Below are positions 9,501 to 15,983 of a stretch of 64,000 nucleotides of DNA, piece after piece; position 1 is the stretch's first letter; every line of letters begins with the position of its first letter. A program made the translations under genes and the position numbers. Location of the stretch: contig NZ_LT629693.1 of NCBI RefSeq assembly GCF_900099825.1, positions 6,645,001-6,709,000 of the forward strand, in the 5' to 3' direction. Below the pieces are notes generated by a model. It saw only the letters and a program-made list of their open reading frames with translations, did not search any database and was not told where the DNA came from. This DNA comes from Bradyrhizobium ottawaense (lineage in GTDB: Bacteria; Pseudomonadota; Alphaproteobacteria; Rhizobiales; Xanthobacteraceae).

Positions 9501-10276
9501 GTCTCGCCGAACGGCTGGTCGCGGTCGACCTGCTCGACCAGGCGGCGGAGCTTTTGCAATACCAGGTCGACAAGCGGCTGGAGGGGGCGGCGCGGGCGCA
9601 GGTAGCGGCGCGGCTTGCGATGGTCTACCTCACCAACCGCAAGCCGGACCGCGCCATCGCGGCGCTGCGCTCGACGCGCATCGCCGATCTCTCGGGCGAA
9701 CTGCGGCAGCAGCGGCTGCTGCTGGAATCGCGCGCGCAAAGCGACGTCGGACGGCACGACCTCGCGCTCGACATCATCTCCAACATCACCGGCCGCGAGG
9801 CGATAAGGCTGCGCTCCGACATCTACTGGGCGTCGCGGCGGTGGCGCGAGGCCTCCGAACAGATCGAGCTGTACTATGCCGACCGCTGGCGCGACTTCAA
9901 ACCGCTGAACGCGGCCGAGAAGGCCGACGTGATCCGTGCGGTGGTCGGCTACGCACTGGCCGAGGACGCGATCGGGCTGGCGCGCTTCCGCGAGAAATAT
10001 GCGCCGCTGATGTCCGGCGATGCCGACCGGCAGGCGTTCGACATGGCCAGCAAGCCGGCGGCCTCCAACAGCACCGAATTCGCCCTGATTGCCAAAATGG
10101 CCGCCAGCGTCGATACGCTGGACGGCTTCATCCGCGAAATGAAGATCCGCTTCCCCGACGCCACCGCGCGCGTGATGCTGCCGCCGGAAGCCAGGGGCGA
10201 GCCGAAGAGCGAGCCGGCCCACACCGGCTCGTTACCCGCCATCGTCGGCACCAAGCGGGCGGAGGCGTCAAGGTAG
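6551..10276 (+). CDS. Large secreted tetratricopeptide-repeat protein of the flagellar cluster
   Basis: A 1241-residue exported protein. An N-terminal signal peptide (about 1-41, ending in ALA before DDP) is followed by AMIN-like beta domains (about 45-125 and 165-265; a further copy at about 425-530). An Ala/Pro/Glu/Lys-rich low-complexity linker (about 275-420) separates them, and the C-terminal half (about 640-1180) is helical with TPR-like repeats (for example RLDLANFYMARAMYQEARGV). It follows the MotE-like gene, so a periplasmic motility role is likely; whether it replaces MotC is speculation. Family relatives seem to occur in Rhodopseudomonas and Bradyrhizobium flagellar loci. Its last ~245 bp recur twice downstream as decayed copies. 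Confidence 0.85.
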   Translation: MGRRAAAGVSLLGRALARTARHCLVLVPLWAGLTFPQAALADDPVKGEATFSASGGYARLMLKLAEDVDSDVTTAGSIIVIRFKRPVDVPVDKLSDAVPDYVGSARRDPDGMAIRLSLARRATVNTMTAGERIFVDFLPDSWTGPPPSLPAEVIRELSERARLAERALRAQLAVNAAKKKPPVRVRASVQPTFVRFVFEMPDGINVSSVLNDQKLTLQFNNVLSFDLADAKVAAPPNVASITQRTDVDSSAVDILLIGEVDVHSFREEKNYIVDVAFQQAEKPAVADALAPSAAAARAPAAAHAPAGKHGPAQVKPVAQLPREAPAKETMPQQQPAPLAPVTSEAIAEQANIEIRPGQPMAETPAPASEHAAPAAEMASVAPEKTAQPPEPAKETAKEKAKEPMNVAAAEAPKKMAPAASGPKAATVDARRDSDGLRVTFTFATPTPAAMFRRADTVWLVFDKTGSIDVEQIRAKGGAIIGDVSPMPLDNGLAIRIRLNRPQMPSLESDPRGGGIEWTLAFADRVQAPPLPLMVLRNITDPALANVSVPLANPGQLYKLVDPDAGDTLLVVTAPPPVRGFIKRQDFVELSLLESGHGVVVRPNSDDVSAEVGSDKVMLGRPGGLTLSSADVAAERATAAVRPLFDAAEWRRNQEENFLPRLDALIKAAAIAEPELKTQARLDLANFYMARAMYQEARGVTNLIYSETKQGSEEAAVMMVHAVASILIGHPERALKDLANPAIGNGYDSQLWKGFAFARQEKWADAREKFKNAEFAIASLPLDLQRIVTADAMRASLEVKDYAGASRRRSELDVIGVPDEMKPEIAVLRGRLAEALGYDKDALDAYKFAANTSNRLAAAEGRQLWVLLRQKRGEMGQAEVLRELETLSAIWRGDAIEVKTLQRMAQLYADTARYSDSFAAVKTATKLQPNAELSRQAQDAASALFAQLYLSPKGEDMKPIDALGMFYEYRELTPIGRRGDEMIRRLAERLVAVDLLDQAAELLQYQVDKRLEGAARAQVAARLAMVYLTNRKPDRAIAALRSTRIADLSGELRQQRLLLESRAQSDVGRHDLALDIISNITGREAIRLRSDIYWASRRWREASEQIELYYADRWRDFKPLNAAEKADVIRAVVGYALAEDAIGLARFREKYAPLMSGDADRQAFDMASKPAASNSTEFALIAKMAASVDTLDGFIREMKIRFPDATARVMLPPEARGEPKSEPAHTGSLPAIVGTKRAEASR
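10031..10276 (+). repeat. 3'-end repeat, copy A (intact, inside the TPR gene)
   Basis: The last 246 bp of the TPR coding region, beginning caggcgttcgacatggcc and ending at the TAG stop. It is repeated as copy B (11902-12145) and, shortened, as copy C (13464-13589). Copy A is in frame and functional; the other two are not. Confidence 0.95.
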
Positions 10277-10342
10277 CGGCGCGGCCCACGGCAGCCTGCA
10301 ACTACTCGCCGTATCGTCCCGAAGTCGTGGAGCTTCCGGGTA

Positions 10343-10549
10343 TCATTGCCTGTCGGTCCCACGATTGGAGCGCAAATCAGCAGGCCGGCCAGACATGACG
10401 TTCAGCAGTTGAAACAGCGCGCGGTCGGCCTGATATTTCGCGGCAGGACGATCACGCTGGCGACCGCGCGCCATCAGTTTGCCGGCGGCGTCACGAACCT
10501 CCCAATCCCAGCCTCTGCGAGCGCGATCGATCAGCCTTACTTCAAGCAT
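10343..10549 (-). CDS. Small conserved protein (68 aa), last gene of hsp20 operon
   Basis: A 68-residue basic protein with an aromatic N-terminal core (RRGWDWEVRDAAGKLMARGR) and a helical second half (YQADRALFQLLNVM). I recognise similar short WxWEVRD proteins in Bradyrhizobium, but no function is known to me. It starts 6 bp after the preceding 72-residue gene, in the same direction as hsp20, so it is probably the distal gene of a heat-inducible operon. The ribosome-binding site is weak, which fits translational coupling. Confidence 0.6.
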   Translation of the reverse strand: MLEVRLIDRARRGWDWEVRDAAGKLMARGRQRDRPAAKYQADRALFQLLNVMSGRPADLRSNRGTDRQ

Positions 10550-10555
10550 TGCGAG

Positions 10556-10774
10556 CTACCCAGCAGATGCCGGCGCGCTCCACGGTGAAGTCGGCAGCTT
10601 GAAAGTGAGCGGAAAAGTTGACGCCACTATCGCTTCCAGCTTCGACTGCTCCTCGGCCAGGCGCCTTTCGATGAACTGTCGCTCCAGGTCCGAGAGGCTG
10701 GTTTTGAGCAACTTGTGATAGCGGTCGATATTGTTACGGTGCGACCGCATAAGCGCAAAATTTTCGTCGATCAT
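10556..10774 (-). CDS. Small conserved helical protein (72 aa) in hsp20 operon
   Basis: A 72-residue, mostly helical protein starting MIDENFALMRSHRNNIDRYH, with a second helix rich in Glu/Arg (ERQFIERRLAEEQSKLEAIV). The start at 10774 is chosen because a strong Shine-Dalgarno (GGGAGGAG) lies just upstream; an upstream in-frame start at 10888 would overlap the preceding gene. I recall similar short proteins in Bradyrhizobium with no assigned function. It begins 10 bp after the preceding gene in the hsp20-led operon. Confidence 0.7.
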   Translation of the reverse strand: MIDENFALMRSHRNNIDRYHKLLKTSLSDLERQFIERRLAEEQSKLEAIVASTFPLTFKLPTSPWSAPASAG

Positions 10775-10784
10775 GCTCTCCTCC

Positions 10785-11108
10785 CTAGGCTGCAAGCAAT
10801 CGTGCCGTCGAATGGACGCGATTCGGCTTTCCGCCCGGCGGATCGCGAGGATCGTCGTCCCGAAGACGCAGGGCCTCCAGGATCTCATCGATGGTGATCG
10901 GTGCTTTGACCCCTTGAGGTGCCCTCAGCGAGGGAGACGATGCTACCGCCGCAGCATCCGATGCCCAGGATGCGAGAATGGCTCGCTTCTCGGCAACAGA
11001 CAGAGAGTCGCTCGCCACAACGTCCTTCGGATGGTCGAAAGCCATTCCGGGGTGAAGCAGCAGGTTGATGTCGAAAACATTATCGTCGAACGCGGTCGTC
11101 GGCCGCAT
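10785..11108 (-). CDS. Conserved hypothetical protein (107 aa) downstream of hsp20
   Basis: A 107-residue protein. Recognisable blocks are FDDNVFDINLLLHPGMAFDH, a VVASDSLSVAEKRAILASWA segment, and an ALRAPQGVKAPITIDEILEA-like stretch. This type of protein accompanies small heat-shock genes in Bradyrhizobium relatives, as far as I recall; the function is unknown. The start at 11108 is supported by GGAGGAG upstream. It lies 74 bp after hsp20, with a hairpin/T-run in between that may reduce read-through. The segment EKRAILASWASDA is the most conserved-looking part. There is no signal peptide, so the protein should be cytoplasmic. Confidence 0.75.
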   Translation of the reverse strand: MRPTTAFDDNVFDINLLLHPGMAFDHPKDVVASDSLSVAEKRAILASWASDAAAVASSPSLRAPQGVKAPITIDEILEALRLRDDDPRDPPGGKPNRVHSTARLLAA

Positions 11109-11129
11109 GGTCTCCTCCATTTCCAAGAC

Positions 11130-11165
11130 GAACAAAGAAAGCCGCGCGTCTGGTCGACGCGCAGC
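11130..11165 (-). terminator. Hairpin with T-rich tail after hsp20
   Basis: On the minus strand a GCGCGTC/GACGCGC stem with a 5-base loop (11144-11162) is followed by GGCTTTCTTTG. It sits between hsp20 and the 107-residue gene and could act as an attenuating terminator or 3' stabiliser. Confidence 0.5.
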
Positions 11166-11182
11166 ACTTGCCTGAAGATGCT

Positions 11183-11638
11183 CTATGCCGCTTTGGCCTC
11201 GAGCTGATGGACGGGATCGGCCGACGAACCGTTGATGGCGATCCGCCGGGGCTTCATGGCCTCCGGGATCTCCCGGACCAACTCGACTTTCAGCAAGCCA
11301 TTGTCGAAGGATGCATCTGTGACCTGGACGTAATCGGCCAGGCTGAATTGCCGCTTGAATTGCCTGGTCGAGATGCCACGATACAGGAACTCGCGTTCGG
11401 CCTTCTCAACCTTCGTCCCCTCGACGGTGACGACGTTTTGTTCGGCCGTTATCGAAATTTCATCGGGAGAAAAACCCGCAACCGCCAGGGTGATCTGGTA
11501 ACGGTCGTCCGCAATTCGTTCGATATTGTAAGGCGGGTAGTTGTCCTCGGCGGCACGTTGGGCCGTTTCCACGAGGTTGAAAAGACGATCGAAACCGATG
11601 GTCGACCGGAAAAGCGGAGATAGGTCGTAAGTGCGCAT
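11183..11638 (-). CDS. Small heat-shock protein Hsp20 (IbpA-type)
   Basis: ATP-independent holdase chaperone of the alpha-crystallin family. The 151-residue product starts MRTYDLSPLFRSTIGFDRLF, the usual N terminus of class A rhizobial small heat-shock proteins. It has an alpha-crystallin domain (about 38-125, PPYNIERIADDRYQITLAVA to LLKVELVREIPE) and a C-terminal I-x-I-like motif (RRIAI). The start at 11638 is set by GGAGGA seven bases upstream and by the family N terminus; the longer in-frame reading to 11899 runs through the RNA-thermometer leader and the decayed repeat. Expression is probably controlled at two levels, an RpoH-type promoter and a ROSE thermometer. Confidence 0.95.
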   Translation of the reverse strand: MRTYDLSPLFRSTIGFDRLFNLVETAQRAAEDNYPPYNIERIADDRYQITLAVAGFSPDEISITAEQNVVTVEGTKVEKAEREFLYRGISTRQFKRQFSLADYVQVTDASFDNGLLKVELVREIPEAMKPRRIAINGSSADPVHQLEAKAA

Positions 11639-11745
11639 AGCCAAATCCTCCATAGAGCAAGATGGGTATGAGGCACCGGACACAACCGGTGCCCGTCTCG
11701 CCCGGGCCCAAAGGCACCCGGACGCCACCGTCCGGTGGCGACGAA
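11639..11745 (-). ncRNA. ROSE-type RNA thermometer (5' leader of hsp20)
   Basis: The minus-strand leader folds into three hairpins visible by eye. A 6-bp stem with 4-base loop lies at 11724-11739, and an 8-bp stem with 6-base loop at 11672-11693. The start-proximal hairpin (11645-11663) pairs AUCUUGCU with GGAGGAU, the ribosome-binding site. That hairpin contains the UUGCU block opposite the Shine-Dalgarno with a single unpaired G, the diagnostic ROSE feature known from Bradyrhizobium small heat-shock genes. At low temperature the site is masked; heat melts the stem and allows translation. Confidence 0.88.
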
Positions 11746-11746
11746 G

Positions 11747-11776
11747 AAAATAAAAAAAACGAAATTTGGTTTCAAG
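11747..11776 (-). promoter_or_regulatory. RpoH (sigma-32)-type promoter of hsp20
   Basis: On the minus strand a perfect CTTGAAA (11776-11770) is followed, 18 bases after CTTG, by TTTATTT (11754-11748). This matches the alphaproteobacterial heat-shock consensus CTTG-N17/18-CyTATnT except for the first -10 base. It is placed just upstream of the ROSE leader, giving a 5' UTR of about 100 nt. Confidence 0.7.
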
Positions 11777-11901
11777 GGGGGATGAAAATTTTTTTCGATT
11801 CCGCCAGGAGGCAAGGTTACCAAAATCGAAAATCCGGCCTTCAGACCGGCGGCGCCGCGACGGACGAACTGCAGGCCAAAAGGACGGAACATATCGCAAG
11901 G

Positions 11902-12145
11902 CAGGCGTTCGACATGGCCAGCAAGCCGGCGTCCTCCAGCAGCACCGAATTTGCCCTGATCGCCAAAATGGCCGCCAGCGTCGATACGCTCGACGGCTTC
12001 ATCCGCGAAATGAAGATCCGTTTCCCGGACGCCACCGCGCGGGCGATGCTGCCGCCGGAAGCCAGGGGCGGCCAAGAGCGAGCCCGACCACACCGGCTCG
12101 TTGCCCGCGATCGTCGGCACCAAGCGGGCCGAGGCGTCAAGGTAG
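11902..12145 (+). pseudogene. Decayed duplicate of TPR-gene 3' end (copy B)
   Basis: This 244-bp stretch repeats the last 246 bp of the TPR gene, roughly 90 % identical by eye, in the same orientation and up to the same TAG. Near its end the two sequences differ by indels that sum to 2 bp (around 12067-12090), so the original frame is broken. No start codon or upstream part of the gene accompanies it. It lies between the hsp20 promoter and the lpxD-like gene. See copies A and C. Confidence 0.9.
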
Positions 12146-12393
12146 GGCGTCGTCCGGCGGCCTGGCGGGTTTGCGCCTTGGAGCAGACGACATAACGTCC
12201 CACAATTGACCCGCCGCTCAGAGTCGCGAAGCGTTTGTGACGCAAGCAAGACGTGGCCGAGTCAGGATTGCGGCCGCTTTGGCCGTCCCTGCAAAGATAA
12301 AGCACTACCAAGGCCGGCGATTTGCTAGGCTGACCGCACCCGATCCGCAAGTTTGCATGGCGCTCTACCCACGCATTCAACGTAAAGAGCACC

Positions 12394-13452
12394 ATGCCAG
12401 CACAGGCTTTGCCGTTCTTCATTCCTCACCGCGTGTTAGCCGGCCGCGAAATTGCGCAAATTGCCGGTCTGACCTGTCCGAATATCGACTTTATGATTTC
12501 GGCGGTGGCTCCTCTGGAATCGGCTTCCGCTGTCGATCTCTGCTATATGGACAACCGCAAATATCTCGATGACCTCAAGAACACCAAGGCCCGGGCATGC
12601 CTTGTGTCGCCGCGGTTCAGCGAGTTTGTCCCGGTCAGTACCTTTCAATTCGTCACGTCGGATCCATACCGGATCTACTGTCAGGTGCTGGCGTTGCTTT
12701 ATCCCAGTGCGGCAAGTCCAAGGTCCACCTTTGGAATGAAGGGCGTCTCTGAACGAGCGACGGTCCATGAGTCATCTACCCTTGGTGATGGCGTCACCAT
12801 CGATCCCGGCGCCATGATAGGGCCTGACGCACACATCGGCGAATTCACCTGTATCGGACCGAACGCGGTGATCGGTCCGGGCGTTGTCATTGGGCGTTCG
12901 TGCTCGATCGGCGCCGGTTGCGTGATCACGCACGCTTCGGTCGGCGATCACGTCATCATTCACCCTGGCGTCGCGATCGGACAGGATGGCTTCGGCTTTT
13001 CGCCAGGCCTTGAAGGCCATTTGAAGGTTGCGCAAATCGGGGCTGTCATCGTTCACGACCTGGTCGAGATTGGCGCAAACACGACCATTGATCGCGGCTC
13101 GATACGCAACACGGTGATCGGGCAGGGCTCCAAGATCGATAATCTGGTTCAGATTGCCCACAACGTTGTCATCGGCCGAAATTGCGTCATCGCCGCGCAG
13201 GCCGGGATTGCAGGTTCAACCACGCTGGGAAATTTTGTTGCCGTCGGAGGACAAAGCGGCATCGCGCCGCACCTGACGATCGGGGACCGTGCGCAAATCG
13301 CGGGCGCCAGCGGGGTGACGCGGGATATTCCCGCCGGAGAGCGCTGGGCGGGATTTCCGGCTCGACCGACCAAGAAGTTTTTCAGGCAGCACAGGATGGT
13401 CGAGTTGCTCGCCGAGCAGCGGCTCCACATCAATGATGAGCCATCTTCCTGA
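12394..13452 (+). CDS. lpxD: UDP-3-O-acylglucosamine N-acyltransferase-like protein (LpxD paralogue)
   Basis: LpxD adds the second hydroxyacyl chain in lipid A synthesis. The 352 residues show an N-terminal uridine-binding-like domain (about 1-105) and a left-handed beta-helix of hexapeptide repeats (about 120-320, IGPDAHIGEFTCIGPNAVIG). Family landmarks are GQDGFGFSP, VEIGANTTIDRGSI, KIDNLVQIAHNVVIG and the C-terminal AGFPARPTKKF. The His of QIAHN is at the usual catalytic position. It stands alone, away from any visible lpxA/fabZ/lpxB genes, and lies between two copies of the TPR 3'-end repeat, so it may be a second, acquired LpxD rather than the housekeeping one. Confidence 0.88.
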   Translation: MPAQALPFFIPHRVLAGREIAQIAGLTCPNIDFMISAVAPLESASAVDLCYMDNRKYLDDLKNTKARACLVSPRFSEFVPVSTFQFVTSDPYRIYCQVLALLYPSAASPRSTFGMKGVSERATVHESSTLGDGVTIDPGAMIGPDAHIGEFTCIGPNAVIGPGVVIGRSCSIGAGCVITHASVGDHVIIHPGVAIGQDGFGFSPGLEGHLKVAQIGAVIVHDLVEIGANTTIDRGSIRNTVIGQGSKIDNLVQIAHNVVIGRNCVIAAQAGIAGSTTLGNFVAVGGQSGIAPHLTIGDRAQIAGASGVTRDIPAGERWAGFPARPTKKFFRQHRMVELLAEQRLHINDEPSS

Positions 13453-13463
13453 TTGCTGATCAG

Positions 13464-13589
13464 AAATGGCCGCCAGCGTCGATACGCCCGACGGCATCAT
13501 CCGCGAAATGAAGATCCGATTCCCGGCCCGCCCACACCGGCTCGTTGCCTGCGATTGCCGGCGTTAAGCGGGTCGACACGTTGCGGTAG
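13464..13589 (+). pseudogene. Decayed duplicate of TPR-gene 3' end (copy C)
   Basis: A shorter and more diverged copy of the TPR 3' end, beginning aaatggccgccagcgtcg and ending at the equivalent TAG. Compared with copy A, roughly 60 bp in the middle are missing (after gattccc) and several substitutions are present. The ~45 bp after the stop resemble those after copy B (gggcg, gtccggcg, then tttgcgcct) and not those after copy A, suggesting that B and C share a downstream junction. Confidence 0.85.
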
Positions 13590-13695
13590 GGCGCTGTCCG
13601 GCGTCTCCGGCGGATTTGCGCCTGGGCCGCACCTTTGTGCTATATCGGAGCCGACGCGACTGATTTTTCCAGCCGCATGAGAGCTTGCCGAACCG

Positions 13696-13977
13696 ATGCC
13701 GCTGATCCGGAACAAAATCGTGGGATACGATGACGAGCGGCTGGCGTTCAAGTTCACGATGCAGAACGAGAACAACGGCGAGACGGTCGAGTGCCAGATC
13801 AGCGACGCTGCGATGGACGAACTGGCCGGCGTCAAGGGCACCGAGAGCATTGCCAGGCAGGCGCAGTTCCTGGCCCTGAGGGATGCCGTCGAGGGTATCG
13901 CGTCCGATATATTCGACGAGGCGCCGCGCGTGAAGGGATACACCGTTCGGATCTTCACCAAGCATATCCGCAAATAG
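13696..13977 (+). CDS. DUF1488 family protein
   Basis: A 93-residue cytoplasmic protein. The DUF1488 pattern is recognisable: an N-terminal strand region (YDDERLAFKFTMQN), a middle GETVECQISDAAMDEL, and the C-terminal helix/strand ending in IRIFTKH-like YTVRIFTKHIRK. The molecular function of DUF1488 is not known to me. It has its own start after about 100 bp of non-coding sequence following copy C, and a second small gene follows in the same direction 112 bp downstream. Without the inserted modules upstream it would probably lie directly after the TPR gene. Confidence 0.8.
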   Translation: MPLIRNKIVGYDDERLAFKFTMQNENNGETVECQISDAAMDELAGVKGTESIARQAQFLALRDAVEGIASDIFDEAPRVKGYTVRIFTKHIRK

Positions 13978-14089
13978 CTGCAAGAGACCGCCCGGCGCGA
14001 CGAACTGGCGCTGCTTTTGTCCCCTCGACAGACGTCCGCCGAAACGGCAACCTAGGCAAAGCCAGAGAAATCCCCGGGGAACCGTCATC

Positions 14090-14323
14090 ATGAGCAAGCC
14101 CGTCAAGTCTGAGGCCGAATTGATCGCGATGGCGCGGGCCGAACTCAAGGTCCATGCCGACTGTCCCGACGGCATCGAAATCTCCGTGGTGCGCGACGGC
14201 GATATCTGGGAATTCCGCGCCAGCGCCGATGCCGCCACCGTGGCAAAACCCGGCTATCCCGAATGCGTCGCCATGCTGGTTCAGGTCGGCGACCACCTTG
14301 GCAAACAGTATGCTGTGGGGTGA
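14090..14323 (+). CDS. Conserved hypothetical protein (77 aa)
   Basis: A 77-residue cytoplasmic protein starting MSKPVKSEAELIAMARAELK, with a central acidic/aromatic stretch (GIEISVVRDGDIWEFRA) and a C-terminal helix (ECVAMLVQVGDHLGKQYAV). Codon usage is normal for the region and an upstream GGGGA could act as ribosome-binding site. I recognise similar short proteins from Bradyrhizobium, but no function is assigned. It follows the DUF1488 gene and may be co-transcribed with it. Confidence 0.7.
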   Translation: MSKPVKSEAELIAMARAELKVHADCPDGIEISVVRDGDIWEFRASADAATVAKPGYPECVAMLVQVGDHLGKQYAVG

Positions 14324-14461
14324 GGGGCGTGCAGGCGGACTCTCGCGAGCCCGCCCGACATCCACGCGGCTTGCCGGAAGCCGCGCAACTGGGCAGCTCC
14401 GGAAACGAGGAGGCGATCGCCTGTTGCGCGCCGCCTCCTGTCCGGCTCTGTAAAGTCTCGG

Positions 14462-15790
14462 TCAGGGCTTCCTGGTCCAGAACGAACCGTTGGACCACCT
14501 GATCTTGTTCGGCGACTGAAGCTGGCCGGTATAGGTCTTGTCGTCGGGGAAGGTGATCTTGATGTCGGAGGCGTCGACGATCGACCCGTGGGCGTCGGGG
14601 CGATCGTAATCGGACATGTCGATCCTGATCGATGAGGGGCCTTCGTAGATCACCGCCGACCGGGCGCTGCCGTCGGTCCAACTGCCATTCAGATCGAACA
14701 CCGTGTTGATGATCTTGGTCCAGGCCGAACCGTTGGACCAGATGATCTTGTTCGGCGCCTGAAGCTGGCCGGTATAGGTCTTGTCGTCCGGAAAGGTCAC
14801 CTTGATCGAGGAGCCGTTGACGATGGTGCCGTGCGCGGTCGGACGGTTGAAGGCGGACATATCAAGCGTGAGGTTTGAAAAATCCACCGCGATCACCGCG
14901 CTGCGCGGACTGCCGTCGGTCCAGTTGCCGTTCAGGTTGACGACGGTGTGGATCGCATTCCAGTCCGGCGGGAATCCGGTCGGCCACTGATCGTTCTTGA
15001 AGTTGGTGCAGCCGTCTCCCGCCGTGACGAGGTCGGCAAACCGGGCGTTGTGCCACTGTGCCCGGCACAGCATGGCGACCCGTTCCGGCTGCTGCGAATT
15101 CCAGCCCCATTCGTACTGGTCGACATAAGTATCGTGAGTGTCGGAGTCGTGGCCGACCTTGACGATCTGGCACGGCGTGTTCACCGTCATGTAATAGTTG
15201 GAGACGATGTCGGCGGCGTCGAACCTGGCATCGGTGTCGTAGACGCTGATCTCCCCGCCCATCGACCAGTACTGATAAAACGTGCTCTTCTTCCAGGCGT
15301 GGAAGTTCAGTCGTCCGTTGCCGATGCGGTACTCCACCATGGCGCCATCGTCCGACGCCCATCGCTCGGCGCCGTTCACGACGCCGGTAAACTTCAGGTA
15401 TGGCGCGTCGAAGGCGACCAGACCGCCGCCGGTGCCGTTCGGGCCCTGCGGCGACGTCCGGCCCTCGCGAAGGTCGATGGTGTTGCCGCCGATGACGAGC
15501 GAGCCGGTGGCCGACGAAATGGTGTCGAGCACGGGATCGCCGAACGTGACAGGCTGGAGGCTGTTGCCGGCATTGCGAGAGTACATGCCTTTGCGGGATA
15601 TCGAGCCGCGCATGCCTTTACCGTCCGGATGCGCGCCGAGAGTCTTGCCGAGATAGGCGTTGAACTCGTCATGGTTGGCGAACGTGTTCCGCCCGGGCTG
15701 GATCGAGGCGTTGTGGGTCACGAATTCCACGCTGCCGTCCTTGCGGACGGTCATGGCCTGATTGGCGTTAAGGAGATCCTGACTGGACAT
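14462..15790 (-). CDS. Unknown protein with a C-terminal tandem beta-domain (442 aa)
   Basis: I do not recognise a known family. The start at 15790 has a GGAGG site upstream and gives MSSQDLLNANQAMTVRKDGS. No signal peptide is evident. The C terminus holds two copies of an ~80-residue module at about 280-360 and 362-442. Each contains NLNG/DLNG-x-WTDGS-x-RSAVI, a DMS-x-RP-x-AHG-x-IV segment, the fixed string TFPDDKTYTGQLQ and a final PNKI-x-WSNGS. The N-terminal 270 residues include Asn/Trp/Tyr-rich segments that look like a beta-rich extracellular or carbohydrate-type domain, but that is impression only. It stands alone, with the HWE kinase upstream in the same direction. Confidence 0.75.
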   Translation of the reverse strand: MSSQDLLNANQAMTVRKDGSVEFVTHNASIQPGRNTFANHDEFNAYLGKTLGAHPDGKGMRGSISRKGMYSRNAGNSLQPVTFGDPVLDTISSATGSLVIGGNTIDLREGRTSPQGPNGTGGGLVAFDAPYLKFTGVVNGAERWASDDGAMVEYRIGNGRLNFHAWKKSTFYQYWSMGGEISVYDTDARFDAADIVSNYYMTVNTPCQIVKVGHDSDTHDTYVDQYEWGWNSQQPERVAMLCRAQWHNARFADLVTAGDGCTNFKNDQWPTGFPPDWNAIHTVVNLNGNWTDGSPRSAVIAVDFSNLTLDMSAFNRPTAHGTIVNGSSIKVTFPDDKTYTGQLQAPNKIIWSNGSAWTKIINTVFDLNGSWTDGSARSAVIYEGPSSIRIDMSDYDRPDAHGSIVDASDIKITFPDDKTYTGQLQSPNKIRWSNGSFWTRKP

Positions 15791-15983
15791 CTGTCTTCCT
15801 CCAAGCATCACACAAGGCGTTGCGCGATATTTCGCGATGGACAGCCAATCCGTCCACACACGCCACGCTAGTCCGATGATGGAGATGCATCCGTGAGGTA
15901 GATAACACTGGGCGAATAAATGCCGCCACGGAACCAACGCATTCGTGCGCAGGTTCCACTCTCGCCGGTTGGCGGATTTCGCT

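Noticed and set aside
8429..10222. A 597-codon minus-strand open frame
   Set aside because: Antisense to the TPR gene; composition and lack of motifs mark it as a shadow.
11639..11899. N-terminal extension of Hsp20 up to 11899
   Set aside because: It would cover the RNA thermometer, RpoH promoter and ribosome-binding site; the family N terminus is at 11638.
10277..13695. Classical genomic island with integrase and tRNA target
   Set aside because: No integrase, transposase or tRNA gene is visible; only the gene-end duplications support insertion.
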